From: DATDDB01 sp035260545 | Lineage (GTDB): Bacteria > Pseudomonadota > Gammaproteobacteria > Burkholderiales > Gallionellaceae | Assembly: GCA_035260545.1 (NCBI GenBank) | Contig: DATFUZ010000025.1 | Span: forward strand, 9,787-73,786 | Direction: 5' to 3' | DNA: 64,000 bases | Shown: positions 53,266 to 62,275 of the stretch, piece after piece | Numbering within the stretch: position 1 is the stretch's first letter | How the letters are laid out: every line of letters begins with the position of its first letter | The notes under the pieces: generated by a model | The model's database searches: none | Told to the model about the DNA's origin: nothing | What the model saw: only the letters and a program-made list of their open reading frames with translations | Position numbers and translations under genes: made by a program

Positions 53266-55554
53266 TCACTCGCTCCTGGACGGCGCGATGACCTCGCGGT
53301 TGCCGTTGCTCTGCATGGCCGACACGAGGCCGGCGCGTTCCATTTCCTCCACCAGGCGGGCAGCCCGGTTGTAGCCTATGCGCAGGTGACGCTGCACCAG
53401 GGAGATCGAGGCGCGGCGCGATTTCAGCACGACGTCCACGGCCTGGTCGTAGAGGGGATCCGCCTCGGCGCTGCCCTGCCCTGCCTCGCCGCCTCCCTCC
53501 AGTTCCTCGGGTGAGGTCAGCACGCCTTCGATGTAGTTGGGACCGCCCTGCGACTTCAGGTGCTCGGTCACGCGGTGGACCTCCTGGTCCGAGACGAAGG
53601 CGCCATGCACGCGCTGCGGGAAGCCGGTGCCGGGTGGCAGGTACAGCATGTCACCCTGGCCAAGCAGCGCTTCGGCGCCCATTTGGTCGAGTATGGTGCG
53701 CGAATCTATCTTGCTGGAAACCTGGAACGCAACGCGCGTCGGCACGTTGGCCTTGATCAGTCCGGTGATCACGTCCACCGAGGGGCGCTGCGTGGCGAGC
53801 ACCAGGTGTATGCCCGCAGCACGCGCCTTTTGCGCCAGGCGTGCGATCAGTTCCTCTATCTTCTTGCCGACCACCATCATCAGGTCGGCCAGTTCGTCGA
53901 TGAACACCACGATGAACGGCAGCTCGTCGAGCGGCTCGGGGTTGTCCGGCGTCAGCGTGAAGGGATTGGTGTACGGCTGCTCGTTCTTGATCCCTTCCTT
54001 GATCTTCTGGTTGTAGCCGGAGATGTTGCGCACGCCCAGCGCCGACATCAGGCGGTAGCGTTTGTCCATTTCCTGCACGCACCAGTTGAGGCCCGCGGCA
54101 GCCTGCGTCATGTCGGTGACCACGGGCGCCAGCAGGTGCGGGATGCCTTCATATACGGACAGTTCCAGCATCTTGGGGTCGATCAGGAGCAGCCGCACAT
54201 CCTGCGGCGTGGACTTGTAGAGCAGGCTGAGGATCATGGCGTTGATCGCCACAGACTTTCCCGAGCCGGTGGTGCCCGCCACCAGCACGTGGGGCATTTT
54301 CGCCAGGTCGGCTACCACGGGCTTGCCCGAGATGTCCTTGCCCATGGCCATGGTCAGCGGCGCATGCATGTCGGCATAGGCCTGCGAACTGAGGATCTCC
54401 GAAAGGTGTACCACCTGGCGCTTGGGGTTGGGCAGCTCAAGCGCCATGTAATGCTTGCCGGGTATGGTCTCCACCACGCGTATGCTCACCACCGACAGCG
54501 CGCGCGCCAGATCCTTCACCAGGTTGGTGATCTGGCTGCCCTTGACGCCGGTTGCGGGGTCGATCTCGTAGCGGGTGATGACGGGGCCGGGATAGGCCGC
54601 GACGACCTTGACCTCGACGCCGAATTCCTTGAGCTTGCGTTCGATCAGGCGCGAGGTGAATTCCAGCGTGTCTGCGGACACGGTTTCCACTTCCGGGCCG
54701 GGCTGATCGAGCAGCCGCAGCGGCGGCAGGGGAGAGTCGGGGATGTCGTTGAACAGTGGCGCCTGTTTCTCTTCCCTGGCGCGCGTCGACTGTTTCACCT
54801 CGCGCACCGGCATTTCGATGCGGATAGGCTGGTGCTCCTCCACTCGCTTTTTTTCTTCCGCCACGGCGACGTTGCGTTCGACCGAGGCCTGTTCGCCGAT
54901 GCGCCGGTCGCGCCAGGTCTGCCAGGCATTCAGCGTGCCCAGGTAGCCCCGTTCGAGCAGATAGCCCACCCGTTCGATGAAACGCAGCCAGGACAGGCCG
55001 CTGAACAGGCTGAAGCCAGCCGCAATGAGCGTGAGCAGGATCAGGGTGGAACCGGTGAAACCGAGGACATGCGCCAGGGCGTTGCCCAGCGCATGGCCCA
55101 GCATGCCGCCGGGCGCTTGCGGCAAGGCCACTCTCAGGTTGTATAGGCGCAGGAATTCCAGTGCCGAGGACGCAAGCAGCAGGATGACGAAGCCGATCAG
55201 CGCAACCCACAGCGCACGGCGATCGAACAGGCCGGATGCGCGCATCGCCTCGTCGGCGGTCATGCCGCGGTAGCCCAGCCAGACCCGCTGCACCAGCAGC
55301 GCCACCCACCACCACGCGGAAAATCCGAACACGTAAAGCAGCACGTCGGCCAGCCAGGCGCCGAACACCCCGCCCGGGTTGTGCACCACGGCGCCGCTGG
55401 CGCTGTGCGACCATCCGGGGTCGTGGCGGTTGTAGCCATACAGGATCAGCATGACGTAGAGCGCCGCTGCGGCAAGCAGCAGCCAGCGCGATTCACGCAG
55501 CAGCGCGGCGATACGCGCCGGCAACGGAGTGGACTTGTTTGCTACCTTGGTCAA
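53266..55554 (-). CDS. ftsK: DNA translocase FtsK
   Basis: About 762 residues. Four N-terminal membrane segments anchor it at the septum, a short linker (about 220-300) is rich in Glu/Lys, and the motor domain has Walker A VAGTTGSGKSVAINAMI, Walker B LPFIVVFIDELADLMMV and LATQRPSVDVITGLIK. The C-terminal winged helix (DPLYDQAVDVVLKSRRASIS) reads KOPS sites to direct chromosome translocation to dif. The start is probably TTG 55554 (LTKVANKS) with CGGAG ten bases upstream; further upstream the frame overlaps the response-regulator gene. The linker is much shorter than in E. coli FtsK (1329 aa). Confidence 0.95.
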   Translation of the reverse strand: MTKVANKSTPLPARIAALLRESRWLLLAAAALYVMLILYGYNRHDPGWSHSASGAVVHNPGGVFGAWLADVLLYVFGFSAWWWVALLVQRVWLGYRGMTADEAMRASGLFDRRALWVALIGFVILLLASSALEFLRLYNLRVALPQAPGGMLGHALGNALAHVLGFTGSTLILLTLIAAGFSLFSGLSWLRFIERVGYLLERGYLGTLNAWQTWRDRRIGEQASVERNVAVAEEKKRVEEHQPIRIEMPVREVKQSTRAREEKQAPLFNDIPDSPLPPLRLLDQPGPEVETVSADTLEFTSRLIERKLKEFGVEVKVVAAYPGPVITRYEIDPATGVKGSQITNLVKDLARALSVVSIRVVETIPGKHYMALELPNPKRQVVHLSEILSSQAYADMHAPLTMAMGKDISGKPVVADLAKMPHVLVAGTTGSGKSVAINAMILSLLYKSTPQDVRLLLIDPKMLELSVYEGIPHLLAPVVTDMTQAAAGLNWCVQEMDKRYRLMSALGVRNISGYNQKIKEGIKNEQPYTNPFTLTPDNPEPLDELPFIVVFIDELADLMMVVGKKIEELIARLAQKARAAGIHLVLATQRPSVDVITGLIKANVPTRVAFQVSSKIDSRTILDQMGAEALLGQGDMLYLPPGTGFPQRVHGAFVSDQEVHRVTEHLKSQGGPNYIEGVLTSPEELEGGGEAGQGSAEADPLYDQAVDVVLKSRRASISLVQRHLRIGYNRAARLVEEMERAGLVSAMQSNGNREVIAPSRSE

Positions 55555-55582
55555 TGGAACGGTTGCTCCGGGGTTTCGCGGC

Positions 55583-56251
55583 TCAAGCAGTCTCGATCCT
55601 CGGCAACATTCCAAGGCGCTGTGCAGCGCGCACGGCATCCATGCGGTTGCTCACGTGCAACGCCTGGAAGATCGCAGCGACATGGATCTTCACCGTGCCT
55701 TCGGCGAGCCCCATCTTGAGCGCGGTTTCCTTGTTGGAGAGACCTTGTGAAAGGTATTGCAGCACGTCGATCTGGCGCGCGGTAAGGCCGAATTCGTTGG
55801 AACGGCGGCTGCGCTTGTCGGCCGCCCCCTGTTCCAGGTGATCCATCGACTGCTGCAGCAATTGCGGCGGCAGGTACACGCCGCCATCCAGCACCATGCG
55901 CAAGGCGGCGAGCATCACCTTGCTGGAGGTCATCTTGGAAATGAAGCCCATCGCGCCGAATTCCATGACCCGCTCCATGTCTTCGCGTTGTTCCGAGCCC
56001 GATACCACCACCAGCGGCATTTGCGGATACTTCAGGTTGAAGGTGCGCACGGACGCCGCACCATTGCTCCCCGGCATGTGCAGATCCATCAGCACCAGAT
56101 TGGCCGTGGGGTTGGCGTCCGCCAGTTTCAGCATTTCGGAAAAACTGGATGCATCAAGAATCTCCACGTCATCGGCCAGTTGACGCAGCACATAATGCAT
56201 GCCGTCGCGAAACAGGGCATGATCGTCCGCCAGCAAAATGGTCATTTTCAT
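55583..56251 (-). CDS. NarL/LuxR-type response regulator
   Basis: 222 residues. The receiver has LLADDHALFRDGM, phosphorylation site LVLMDLHMPG, VVVSGSE and FISKMTSS. The C-terminal LuxR helix-turn-helix is LTARQIDVLQYLSQGLSNKETALKMGLAEGTVKIHV. No kinase gene is adjacent, so it is an orphan here. ATG 56251 (MKMTILLADD) is used; ATG 56245 is possible. It ends 28 bases before ftsK. Target genes are unknown. Confidence 0.9.
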   Translation of the reverse strand: MKMTILLADDHALFRDGMHYVLRQLADDVEILDASSFSEMLKLADANPTANLVLMDLHMPGSNGAASVRTFNLKYPQMPLVVVSGSEQREDMERVMEFGAMGFISKMTSSKVMLAALRMVLDGGVYLPPQLLQQSMDHLEQGAADKRSRRSNEFGLTARQIDVLQYLSQGLSNKETALKMGLAEGTVKIHVAAIFQALHVSNRMDAVRAAQRLGMLPRIETA

Positions 56252-56387
56252 CTTGATTTCCCGCATTCCCCGACTTTATGCGTGTCAATAATATACCATT
56301 TGGCGCGCGGAATGTGGGATTCCCCCGGGGACGCGTGCGGCCTGCCCGGGAGGGCTGGGCAGGGCGCGCGCCCGGCCGCCGCCCATG

Positions 56388-56972
56388 CTACTGCGGGGCC
56401 GCAATCAGTTGCCGGATGTCGGCCACCAGGTAGTCAGTTCGCTGCTGATAGCGCGACATCCACAAGGGCTTGCCGGCCTTGCCGATCAGGTAGGTGCTGT
56501 CGGTATGGTCTATGGTATAGCCTCCGTTCTTTTCCATATGCTTGCGGTAGCTCACCCCGAACGACTGCGCCGCCTGCGCGGTCGCTCGCGCATCGCCATA
56601 CAGACCCATGAACGAGGAATCGAAATACGGTACGAATTTCGCCAGCACCTGGGGCGTGTCGCGCTCCGGATCCAGGGTGATGAAAATCACTTGCACATCT
56701 TTCGCCTGCGCCCCTAATTGGTGCATCGCCCGCGCCAGATCGGAGAGGGTGGTGGGGCAGACCTCCGGGCAATGGGTGTAGCCGAAGAAGACGATCGCCA
56801 CCTTGCCGCGAAAATCTGCGAGGCTGCGCGGTTTGCCGTTTACGTCCAGAAGATGAAAATCCGGGTTGGGATGCTGCCAGCCCACATCCAGCGCATGCAG
56901 CGGCTTGACCGTCACCGGTTTGCTGCACGCGGTCGCTGACAACAACAAAAGCATGATCAGTAAGTTGCGCAC
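56388..56972 (-). CDS. SCO1/SenC-like copper lipoprotein
   Basis: 194-residue thioredoxin-fold protein of the SCO family, which delivers copper to the CuA centre of cytochrome c oxidase. The lipobox is LLSATAC. The copper-binding CPEVCP motif is in FFGYTHCPEVCPTTL and the distal histidine is in YTIDHTDSTYLI. It starts at GTG 56972, which shares its G with the bioD stop (TAGTG); AAAGGTGG lies upstream. It is therefore translated as the last gene of the biotin operon, an unexpected partner. No oxidase genes are in the window. Confidence 0.9.
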   Translation of the reverse strand: MRNLLIMLLLLSATACSKPVTVKPLHALDVGWQHPNPDFHLLDVNGKPRSLADFRGKVAIVFFGYTHCPEVCPTTLSDLARAMHQLGAQAKDVQVIFITLDPERDTPQVLAKFVPYFDSSFMGLYGDARATAQAAQSFGVSYRKHMEKNGGYTIDHTDSTYLIGKAGKPLWMSRYQQRTDYLVADIRQLIAAPQ

Positions 56973-57640
56973 TATTGTCCACCTTTCAGCAAGGGATTCA
57001 CATCCAGCCGCACCGCAGTCGCGTCCGGGACAGACAGGAAAGGTACCACGCCCAGCAAAGGCGCGGCAATGCGCTGGCGCAGCGCGGCGATATTTTCTTC
57101 CAGCATAGGCATGGTTGCGTCGCGCGCATTGGCGACCCACCCGGCGAGCGTCAGCCCGCGCGCGGCAATGGCTTCCGCTGTGAGCAAGGCGTGATTCAGG
57201 CAGCCCAGCCGCATGCCCACGACCAGAATCACGCGCAGACCGAGTTCACGCGCGAGGTCGGCACTGTCCTGGCCGTCATTCAGCGGCACCCGGAAGCCGC
57301 CCGCCCCCTCCACGACGACATGATCCGCCATGGCGGCCAACGCCCGGTAGGCGCCGAGGATGGGGCCGAACTCGATAAGCACGCCCGAGAGCGCGGCCGC
57401 AATGTGCGGCGCGATCGGCTGCGCCAGGCACACCGGATTGACCTGCGCATAGGACAGCGGCAGGGTGCCGGCGGCGAGCAGCGCCTTGGCATCGTCGTTC
57501 ATGCCATCCGCATCCTGCCCCGCCGCAATCGGCTTGAACCCCGCGGCCTTGAGGCCCTGGGCGGCGAACGCGCGCAGCAGCGCGCAGCTCACCAGCGTCT
57601 TGCCGACGCCGGTATCGGTGCCGGTGACGAAGAAGCTCAT
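56972..57640 (-). CDS. bioD: Dethiobiotin synthetase
   Basis: 222-residue ATP-dependent carboxylase that closes the ureido ring of dethiobiotin. MSFFVTGTDTGVGKTLVSCAL gives the P-loop (GTDTGVGKT), FKPIAAGQD the substrate lysine, and VVEGAGGFRVPL the third motif. Length matches E. coli BioD1 (225). ATG 57640 overlaps the bioC stop by four bases. Confidence 0.95.
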   Translation of the reverse strand: MSFFVTGTDTGVGKTLVSCALLRAFAAQGLKAAGFKPIAAGQDADGMNDDAKALLAAGTLPLSYAQVNPVCLAQPIAPHIAAALSGVLIEFGPILGAYRALAAMADHVVVEGAGGFRVPLNDGQDSADLARELGLRVILVVGMRLGCLNHALLTAEAIAARGLTLAGWVANARDATMPMLEENIAALRQRIAAPLLGVVPFLSVPDATAVRLDVNPLLKGGQ

Positions 57641-58524
57641 CGCCTGCCCCCGCGCAGGCTGTCCATGCTCACCACCGCCCTGCCGTCCCCGGTCTTCTTC
57701 GGCGGCACCTTCCAGGCATGGCCGTATACGATCTCGAAGGTGGCGGGCAGCCGCCCGTCGCGGCGCAGCGCCTCGTAGTTCTGCACGATACGCCCCCATT
57801 TCGCCTTGCCCGTCATGCCCTGCGCCCGCCCGGCCGTGGCGTTGTGCGCGCCTATGCCGCGCAGGTCCTGCATCACGGCGCGCACGTCGTGGTAGGTGAG
57901 GGTAATCGTTTCCATCTCCAGCACCGGGTCGGCAAAACCGGCAGCGACCAGCATGTCGCCGATGTCATGCATGTCCGCGAAGCGGTTGACATGACTATAG
58001 CCGTCCACACCCTGGAACGCGGCGCGGATTTCCTTCAGCGTGTCGGGGCCGAAGGTGGAGAAGATCAGCAAGCCATCGCTGCGCAGCACCCGGTGCAGCC
58101 CGGCGAAGGTCCCCGGCAGATCGTTGCACCACTGCAGCGCGAGGTTGGACCATGCCATGTCCACGCTTTGCGCGGCCAGCGGCAGCGCCTCGGCATCTGC
58201 GCAGACGAAGCGCTGCCGGTTTTTCGAAAACAGTTTGCGCCACCAGCCGGCGGTTTCGCGCGAAGCCTGCAGCATGCCCAGCGCGATGTCCAGCGAGATG
58301 ATTTCGGCCTCGTGATAGCGCTCGCCGAGCTGGCGGCCGCCCCAGCCGGTCCCGCTCCCCACGTCCAGTACGCGCCGCGGGCGCAGCGTCATGTAGTCCA
58401 GCTTGTCCAGCAGGCGTATGCACACCTCGCGCTGCAGCACCGCGGCCGCGTCGTAACCTTTGGCCGCCTTGCTGAATGCGTGCCGCATGGCGCGCTTGTC
58501 TATGTCGAAACCGTTCATCGTCAT
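57637..58524 (-). CDS. bioC: Malonyl-ACP O-methyltransferase BioC
   Basis: 295-residue SAM methyltransferase that caps malonyl-ACP so fatty acid synthesis can build the pimeloyl chain. MRHAFSKAAKGYDAAAVLQ is the BioC N-terminus, with SAM loop VLDVGSGTGWGGRQL and NLALQWCNDLPG. The long upstream frame reads through bioH and is not used. ATG 58524 lies five bases after the bioH stop; a second ATG two codons later (58518) is possible. Confidence 0.92.
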   Translation of the reverse strand: MTMNGFDIDKRAMRHAFSKAAKGYDAAAVLQREVCIRLLDKLDYMTLRPRRVLDVGSGTGWGGRQLGERYHEAEIISLDIALGMLQASRETAGWWRKLFSKNRQRFVCADAEALPLAAQSVDMAWSNLALQWCNDLPGTFAGLHRVLRSDGLLIFSTFGPDTLKEIRAAFQGVDGYSHVNRFADMHDIGDMLVAAGFADPVLEMETITLTYHDVRAVMQDLRGIGAHNATAGRAQGMTGKAKWGRIVQNYEALRRDGRLPATFEIVYGHAWKVPPKKTGDGRAVVSMDSLRGGRR

Positions 58525-58529
58525 TACCG

Positions 58530-59300
58530 TCAAACCTTCATGAATTCCAGGAGCGCGTCGACGAACGCATCCCGGTGCGACAGGAAGGGCGCATGGGCCG
58601 CACCCGCGATCTCCACCAGCCGCGCGCGCGGCAGCGCTTGCGCCATGTATCGTGACGCCTGGGGCGGTGTCAGCCGGTCGCGCCCGCCGGCGATGACCAG
58701 CGCGGGCTGCGCAAGCGCACCCAGCGCAGGGCGCAAGTCGGCATCGCGCAAGATTTCCAGGCCGCCGCGCAGGGCTGCCGGGTCCGGCTCGCCACGCGCG
58801 AACAGGCGGTCGCGAAGCGCCGTCAGCGTTTCGCGCTCCCCCTCGGCGCCCCGCACCTGCAGGGCGGCGAAACGGCGCAAGGTCGTGGCGAAATCGCGCT
58901 CCAGCTCCTCGGCAAACAGGGCCAGGGCATCCGCCGGCATTCCGTTGTGCCAGTCCGCGCGGTTTGCAAAGCAAGGGGTGCTCGCCACCAGCACGAGTTG
59001 CGCCACTGTTTCAGGCGCGCGCACGGCCCAGCGCTGCGCGATCATGCCGCCCAGCGACCAGCCCACGACGGTTACCGGGACGGGAAAGCGCGCAGCCAGC
59101 GCATCGGCCACGCCGTCCAGCGTGAATTCCGCGAGCGCGCCGCGAGCGCCATGACCGTGCCCCGGAAGATCGACCGTGTGCACCTCCAGCGCCTGCGCCA
59201 GCGGACCGGCCACATCCTGCCACACACCGCCGTGCATGCCCCAGCCATGGAGCAGCACCACGGGCTTCCCCGCGCCGCGTGTTTCAACGTGCAAGGGCAT
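58530..59300 (-). CDS. bioH: Pimeloyl-ACP methyl ester carboxylesterase
   Basis: 256-residue alpha/beta hydrolase that removes the BioC methyl group to release pimeloyl-ACP. PVVLLHGWGMHGGVW carries the oxyanion region and VVGWSLGGMIAQ the nucleophilic serine. The catalytic Asp is in GGRDRLTP and the His in AGAAHAPFLSH. Length matches E. coli BioH (256). Its start overlaps the bioF 3' end by 17 bases. Confidence 0.95.
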   Translation of the reverse strand: MPLHVETRGAGKPVVLLHGWGMHGGVWQDVAGPLAQALEVHTVDLPGHGHGARGALAEFTLDGVADALAARFPVPVTVVGWSLGGMIAQRWAVRAPETVAQLVLVASTPCFANRADWHNGMPADALALFAEELERDFATTLRRFAALQVRGAEGERETLTALRDRLFARGEPDPAALRGGLEILRDADLRPALGALAQPALVIAGGRDRLTPPQASRYMAQALPRARLVEIAGAAHAPFLSHRDAFVDALLEFMKV

Positions 59301-60438
59301 GCAGGGCCTCTATCAATTGTTCGACATCGGCTTCGGTATGCGCCGCCGAGAGCGTGATGCGCAGCCGCGCCGTGCCCTCCGGCACGGTGGGGGGGCGAAT
59401 CGCCGCGACCCAGATACCCCGCGCACGCAGCGCCTCGCTCAACGCAACCGCTTGCGCACTGTCGCCCACCAGCAAGGGCTGGATCGCGGTCTGCGACGGC
59501 ATCAGCCGCCAGGGCAGCCCGGCGAGCCCGCTGCGCAGCCTTTCCACCAGTGCATAAAGATGCGTTCGCAGGGCATCGCCCTGCTCGATCAGGCGCAGGC
59601 TTTCCAGCAGGGCCACGGACAGCGCCGGCGGCGCGGCCGTGGTGTAGACATAGGTACGCGCGTGATTGACCAGGGTGTCGATCACCACCTGCTCCGCGGC
59701 GACAAAGGCGCCGGACACACCCGCAGCCTTGCCCAGCGTGCCCATCAGGATGACGCGCGGCGAGTCGATACCGAAGTGCGCCAGCGTGCCCCGGCCCCGC
59801 GCGCCAAGCACGCCGAAGCCGTGCGCATCGTCTACCAGCAGCCAGGCATCGTGGCGCTCGCATAGCGCGAGGATCTCCGGCAGAGGCGCAATGTCGCCAT
59901 CCATGCTGAACACCGCATCGGTGACCACCAGCTTGCTCCCCGGCCGCGCCTGCTCCAGCAGCTGCGCCAGGTGTGCGACGTCGTTGTGGCGGTAGCGCTT
60001 CAGCTCCGCGCGCGACAGCAGCGCGGCATCGTTGAGCGAAGCGTGGTTGAGTTTGTCCGCCAGGACTGTATCGCCCTTGCCGACCAATGCCTGCACTACG
60101 GCGAGATTCGCCATGTAGCCGGTCGAGAACAGCAGCGCATCCGGGCTGCCGACAAAGGCGGCGAGTGCATCCTCGAGCTGCTGATGGGGCGTGAGATGGC
60201 CGCTCACCAGGTGCGCGGCGCCCGCGCCCGCGCCCCAGCGCTCGGCGCCTTGCCTCAGCGCCGCCGCGACCCGCGCGTCGTTGGCCAGTCCGAGGTAGTC
60301 GTTGCTGCAGAAAGCAATGCAGGGCTGGCCGTCCACCACGCAGTGCGGCGACTGCGGGCTGTCCAGCGTGCGGCGGCGGCGCAGCAGGCCCTGTGCTGCG
60401 CGCGACTCAAGTTGCTTGCTTAACCGGGTAAACGGCAA
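59284..60438 (-). CDS. bioF: 8-amino-7-oxononanoate synthase
   Basis: 384-residue PLP enzyme that joins pimeloyl-ACP and alanine. FCSNDYLGLANDARV, GAAHLVSGHLTPHQQLE, DDAHGFGVLG and the PLP lysine in LMGTLGKAAGVSGAF are all present. The TTG start at 60438 gives exactly the E. coli BioF length (384); the frame continues upstream to 60549, overlapping bioB, but without ATG/GTG and without homology. It follows bioB by 61 bases. Confidence 0.95.
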   Translation of the reverse strand: MPFTRLSKQLESRAAQGLLRRRRTLDSPQSPHCVVDGQPCIAFCSNDYLGLANDARVAAALRQGAERWGAGAGAAHLVSGHLTPHQQLEDALAAFVGSPDALLFSTGYMANLAVVQALVGKGDTVLADKLNHASLNDAALLSRAELKRYRHNDVAHLAQLLEQARPGSKLVVTDAVFSMDGDIAPLPEILALCERHDAWLLVDDAHGFGVLGARGRGTLAHFGIDSPRVILMGTLGKAAGVSGAFVAAEQVVIDTLVNHARTYVYTTAAPPALSVALLESLRLIEQGDALRTHLYALVERLRSGLAGLPWRLMPSQTAIQPLLVGDSAQAVALSEALRARGIWVAAIRPPTVPEGTARLRITLSAAHTEADVEQLIEALHALAR

Positions 60439-60499
60439 TTCTCGCCACGGCTGCGCAAAAGCGGGCAAGCGCCCGGCTTGCGCATCCTGTGCCTCACGA

Positions 60500-61492
60500 T
60501 CAGTGGTTGTCAGCGAACGGATACATGCCGAGCTTGTCCAGCAGGGCACGGTCGCGCGCCACCTCCGGGTTGCCCGTGGTCAGCAACTGGTCGCCGTAGA
60601 AGATGGAGTTCGCGCCTGCGAGGAAGCACAAGGCCTGCACCGCGTCGCTCATTTGCTGCCGTCCGGCGGACAGCCGCACCCGCGCCCTCGGCATGGTGAT
60701 GCGCGCCACGGCGATGGTGCGCACGAAGTCCAGCGGGTCGAGTTCTTCCGCGCTTTCCAGCGGCGTGCCCTCGACCTTCACCAGATTATTGATCGGGACG
60801 CTTTCGGGGTAGGGCTCCATATTCGCCAGCTGCGCGATCAGGCCCGCGCGCTGGGTGAGCGACTCGCCCATGCCGACGATGCCGCCGCTGCACACATGTA
60901 TGCCCGCGGTGCGCACGCGTGCCAGCGTATCCAGCCTGTCCTGGTAATCGCGGGTACTGATGATTTCGCCGTAAAATTCCGGCGCGGTATCGATGTTGTG
61001 GTTGTAGTAGTCGAGACCTGCGTCGCGCAAGCGGGCGACGTGGGCTTCGTTCAGCATGCCCAGGGTCGCGCAGGTTTCCATGCCCAGTTCGCGCACGGCC
61101 TTCACCATCTCGACCACGCTTTGCATGTCCTCGTCGCTGGGCTCGCGCCAGGCCGCGCCCATGCAGAAGCGGCCGGCGCCGGCGGCCTGCGCGGCTTTGG
61201 CTGCTTGCACCACTTCTGCCACGTCCAGCATCTTGCGGTTTTCGACGCCGGTCGCATGAAATGCCGATTGCGGGCAATAGCCGCAGTCTTCGGAACACCC
61301 GCCGGTCTTGATCGAAAGCAGGGTGGAAAGCTGCACGGCATTGGGATCGAAATGTTGGCGATGCACCTGCTGGGCGTGGTAGAGCAGATCCGCGAAAGGC
61401 AGGTTGAACAGCGCCTCGACCGCGGGTACGCTCCAGCGCGGAGCGATCTGCGGTTGAACGGACGCCTCAAAACGGATAGTCTGGGTTTGCAT
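60500..61492 (-). CDS. bioB: Biotin synthase
   Basis: 330-residue radical-SAM enzyme that inserts sulfur into dethiobiotin. The radical cluster cysteines are in KTGGCSEDCGYCPQS. It has CMGAAWREPSDED, YYNHNIDTAPEFY and, near the C-terminus, ANSIFYGDQLLTTGN. First gene of bioB-bioF-bioH-bioC-bioD. bioA is not in this window. It diverges from comF with only 24 bases between the start codons, so its promoter must lie within comF; no BirA-type operator is evident in that gap. Confidence 0.96.
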   Translation of the reverse strand: MQTQTIRFEASVQPQIAPRWSVPAVEALFNLPFADLLYHAQQVHRQHFDPNAVQLSTLLSIKTGGCSEDCGYCPQSAFHATGVENRKMLDVAEVVQAAKAAQAAGAGRFCMGAAWREPSDEDMQSVVEMVKAVRELGMETCATLGMLNEAHVARLRDAGLDYYNHNIDTAPEFYGEIISTRDYQDRLDTLARVRTAGIHVCSGGIVGMGESLTQRAGLIAQLANMEPYPESVPINNLVKVEGTPLESAEELDPLDFVRTIAVARITMPRARVRLSAGRQQMSDAVQALCFLAGANSIFYGDQLLTTGNPEVARDRALLDKLGMYPFADNH

Positions 61493-61516
61493 GGGAGATC
61501 CGGCAATGACAGGAAG

Positions 61517-62260
61517 ATGTCAATTTTACCACGGCAAGTATTGAACATTTGCACAAAACTCGGGCGCGCCTTCCCGCTGCCGCAACTGCGGGGATTGCTC
61601 CCGGCGCGCGCCTGCGTGCTGTGCGGCGCCTCCAGCCCGCACGGTGCGTGGTGCGTTCCGTGCGCGGCCGCCCTGCCTGGACTGCCGGCCGCGCATTGCC
61701 CGGTGTGCGCGCTGCCCACGCCCCAAGGTGCGATTTGCGGGCGCTGCCTGAGAAGGAAACCGCAGTTCGATCACACTGTGGCCGCATTTATTTACCGTTT
61801 TCCTGCGGACAAGCTGGTGCAGGCGCTCAAGTTTGGCGAACAGTTGGACCTGGCGAACCCGCTGGCGGACAGCCTTGCGGCACGCATAGCCGTCCGCGCC
61901 GATTGCATCGTGCCCATGCCGCTGCACCCGGCGCGGCTCGGGCAGCGCGGACATAACCAGTCGCTGGAGATCGCGCGGCGTCTCGCCTCACGGCTGGAAA
62001 TACCCCTCCGCCCGCATGCGTGCGCGCGGGTGCGCGACACGCCGCCGCAATCGGCGCTGACCTGGAAGGAGCGCGGCAAGAACATGCGGAGCGCATTTCA
62101 ATGCAGCGAGGACTTCAGCGGCAAGCACGTCGCCATGGTGGATGATGTGATGACCAGCGGCGCATCACTGAATGAACTGGCCATCGCGCTGCGCCGCGCG
62201 GGCGCAAAGGAGATCAGCGCCTGGGTGGTGGCCCGAACCGTGCCGCATGGCGCGGACTGA
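61517..62260 (+). CDS. comF: ComF-family phosphoribosyltransferase-like protein
   Basis: 247 residues. The N-terminal part holds two zinc-binding Cys pairs (CVLCGAS...WCVPCAA and CPVCALP...CGRCLRRK). The C-terminal PRTase domain has VPMPLHPARLGQRGHNQSLEIAR, a QSALTWKERGKNMRSAF loop and the PRPP motif VAMVDDVMTSGASLNEL. In naturally transformable bacteria ComF helps DNA uptake through the inner membrane. ATG 61517 starts the family region; the open frame upstream is the antisense of bioB and bioF. Confidence 0.9.
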   Translation: MSILPRQVLNICTKLGRAFPLPQLRGLLPARACVLCGASSPHGAWCVPCAAALPGLPAAHCPVCALPTPQGAICGRCLRRKPQFDHTVAAFIYRFPADKLVQALKFGEQLDLANPLADSLAARIAVRADCIVPMPLHPARLGQRGHNQSLEIARRLASRLEIPLRPHACARVRDTPPQSALTWKERGKNMRSAFQCSEDFSGKHVAMVDDVMTSGASLNELAIALRRAGAKEISAWVVARTVPHGAD

Positions 62261-62275
62261 AGCGGCCGCCGGCCG

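Noticed and set aside
53560..55146. 528-codon open frame on the plus strand
   Set aside because: Antisense of ftsK; composition is that of a reverse-frame shadow.
60302..61516. 405-codon N-terminal extension of comF
   Set aside because: It is antisense of bioF and bioB. Homology to ComF begins just after ATG 61517.
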